6,031 nucleotides of DNA from Candidatus Tharpella sp. (lineage in GTDB: Bacteria > Desulfobacterota > Anaeroferrophillalia > Anaeroferrophillales > Tharpellaceae): assembly GCA_021163565.1 (NCBI GenBank), contig JAGGTT010000047.1, positions 1-6,031 on the forward strand. The letters run 5' to 3'. The position numbers and the translations under genes were made by a program. Position 1 is the stretch's first letter; each line of letters begins with the position of its first letter. The notes under the pieces were generated by a model. It made no database searches. It was not told where the DNA came from and saw only the letters and a list, made by a program, of their open reading frames with translations. Positions 5,595 to 6,031 of this stretch are shown in pieces.

Positions 5595-6031
5595 TTGGAC
5601 GCAATTGATAAATATAGAAAAGTACTGATAGTCCGTTTGAGTGCTATAGGTGATGTCGTGCGGACTCTGCCCGCGGTTAATGCCTGGCGTAAGCAGTCTC
5701 CTGAAACCAGTTTTACCTGGCTGGTTGAACCGGCGGCGGCATCGGTTTTGAAAGGGCATCCGGCGATCGATAAGGTGTTGATTTTTGAACGGGGATTGTT
5801 TGGCGACTTCCGGCGTTCACCCGGGAATATTGTTCGGGCTTTACTTTCACTTAGCAATCTAATCAGTGATCTGCGGGCTGAAGAATTTGATCTGGTCATT
5901 GATTTTCACGGAATTTTTAAGAGTGCCCTCTTTTCCCGTTTGAGCGGGGTCCCAGAGCGGGTTGGTTTCGGCCGGCCTGAGGCTAAAGAGGGCAGTACCG
6001 TGTTCTACACGCATCAATTTAAGCCCGCCAG
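5595..6031 (+). CDS. GT9-family glycosyltransferase (LPS heptosyltransferase type), 3' part cut by window edge
   Basis: Glycosyltransferase family 9 enzymes add ADP-heptose to the LPS inner core on the cytoplasmic face of the inner membrane. 145 residues of the N-terminal Rossmann-like domain are visible. VLIVRLSAIGDVVRTLPAV (residues 10-28) is the family's N-terminal signature, with D20 at the place of the catalytic aspartate (D13 of E. coli WaaC). TWLVEPAAASVLKGHPAID (41-59) and DLVIDFHGIFKSALFSRLSG (99-118) follow, then ERVGFGRPEAKEGSTVFYTH, all heptosyltransferase-like. The start is TTG at 5595: GAGG (5585-5588) is 6 nt upstream and an in-frame TAG lies two codons before, so a longer form is excluded. 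The C-terminal donor-binding half is outside the window, so WaaC, WaaF or another GT9 member cannot be told apart. It is divergent from corC. Confidence 0.9.
   Translation, partial: MDAIDKYRKVLIVRLSAIGDVVRTLPAVNAWRKQSPETSFTWLVEPAAASVLKGHPAIDKVLIFERGLFGDFRRSPGNIVRALLSLSNLISDLRAEEFDLVIDFHGIFKSALFSRLSGVPERVGFGRPEAKEGSTVFYTHQFKPA

Noticed and set aside
1..6031. CRISPR array, tRNA or rRNA genes
   Set aside because: I saw no regularly spaced repeats, no cloverleaf with a T-loop motif and no rRNA-like conserved segments on either strand.

Overview
The window looks like a chromosomal segment of a Gram-negative bacterium. An apolipoprotein N-acyltransferase gene and an LPS heptosyltransferase-type (GT9) gene both imply an outer membrane. 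Base composition, gene content and the GGGGnCAGG intergenic motifs remind me of Desulfobacterota (former Deltaproteobacteria), but this placement is an inference; no taxonomic marker gene is present.

The left part (1-1217) is accessory in character. A CspA-family cold-shock gene on the minus strand runs off the left edge. Upstream of it lies the 3' end of a group II intron: a structurally intact 34-nt domain V and a domain VI with a bulged branch-point A, but no reverse transcriptase and no visible 5' half. Next to it is an imperfect hairpin with attC-like architecture. Then comes a minus-strand toxin-antitoxin pair of the BrnT-like toxin / CopG-like antitoxin type. The antitoxin is intact. 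The toxin reading frame is broken by an apparent loss of one A in an A-run, at 871-874. The pair has a near-consensus sigma70 promoter whose -10 box lies in a perfect 17-bp inverted repeat, the likely autoregulatory operator. Short GGGGnCAGG motifs flank this module.

The central part (1218-5284) is an ordinary housekeeping cluster on the minus strand, transcribed in the order corC/ybeX-like (CBS + CorC_HlyC domains), lnt, pabB. corC and lnt are separated by 4 nt if the GTG at 4326 is the lnt start. lnt and pabB are 49 nt apart. The cluster combines an envelope-associated CBS protein, the last step of lipoprotein acylation, and the chorismate-using subunit for folate precursor synthesis.

The right part (5285-6031) is a 310-bp divergent intergenic region followed by a plus-strand GT9 gene cut by the window end. 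The intergenic region holds a likely corC promoter with a 12-bp palindrome, a plus-strand promoter, and about 30 nt downstream of that -10 a rho-independent terminator. This would produce a roughly 50-nt RNA or act as an attenuator ahead of the glycosyltransferase gene. A second weak promoter follows the terminator.

I see no convincing new defence or mobile system. The most unusual stretch is 240-1160, where intron remnant, attC-like hairpin and decayed toxin-antitoxin module lie together.
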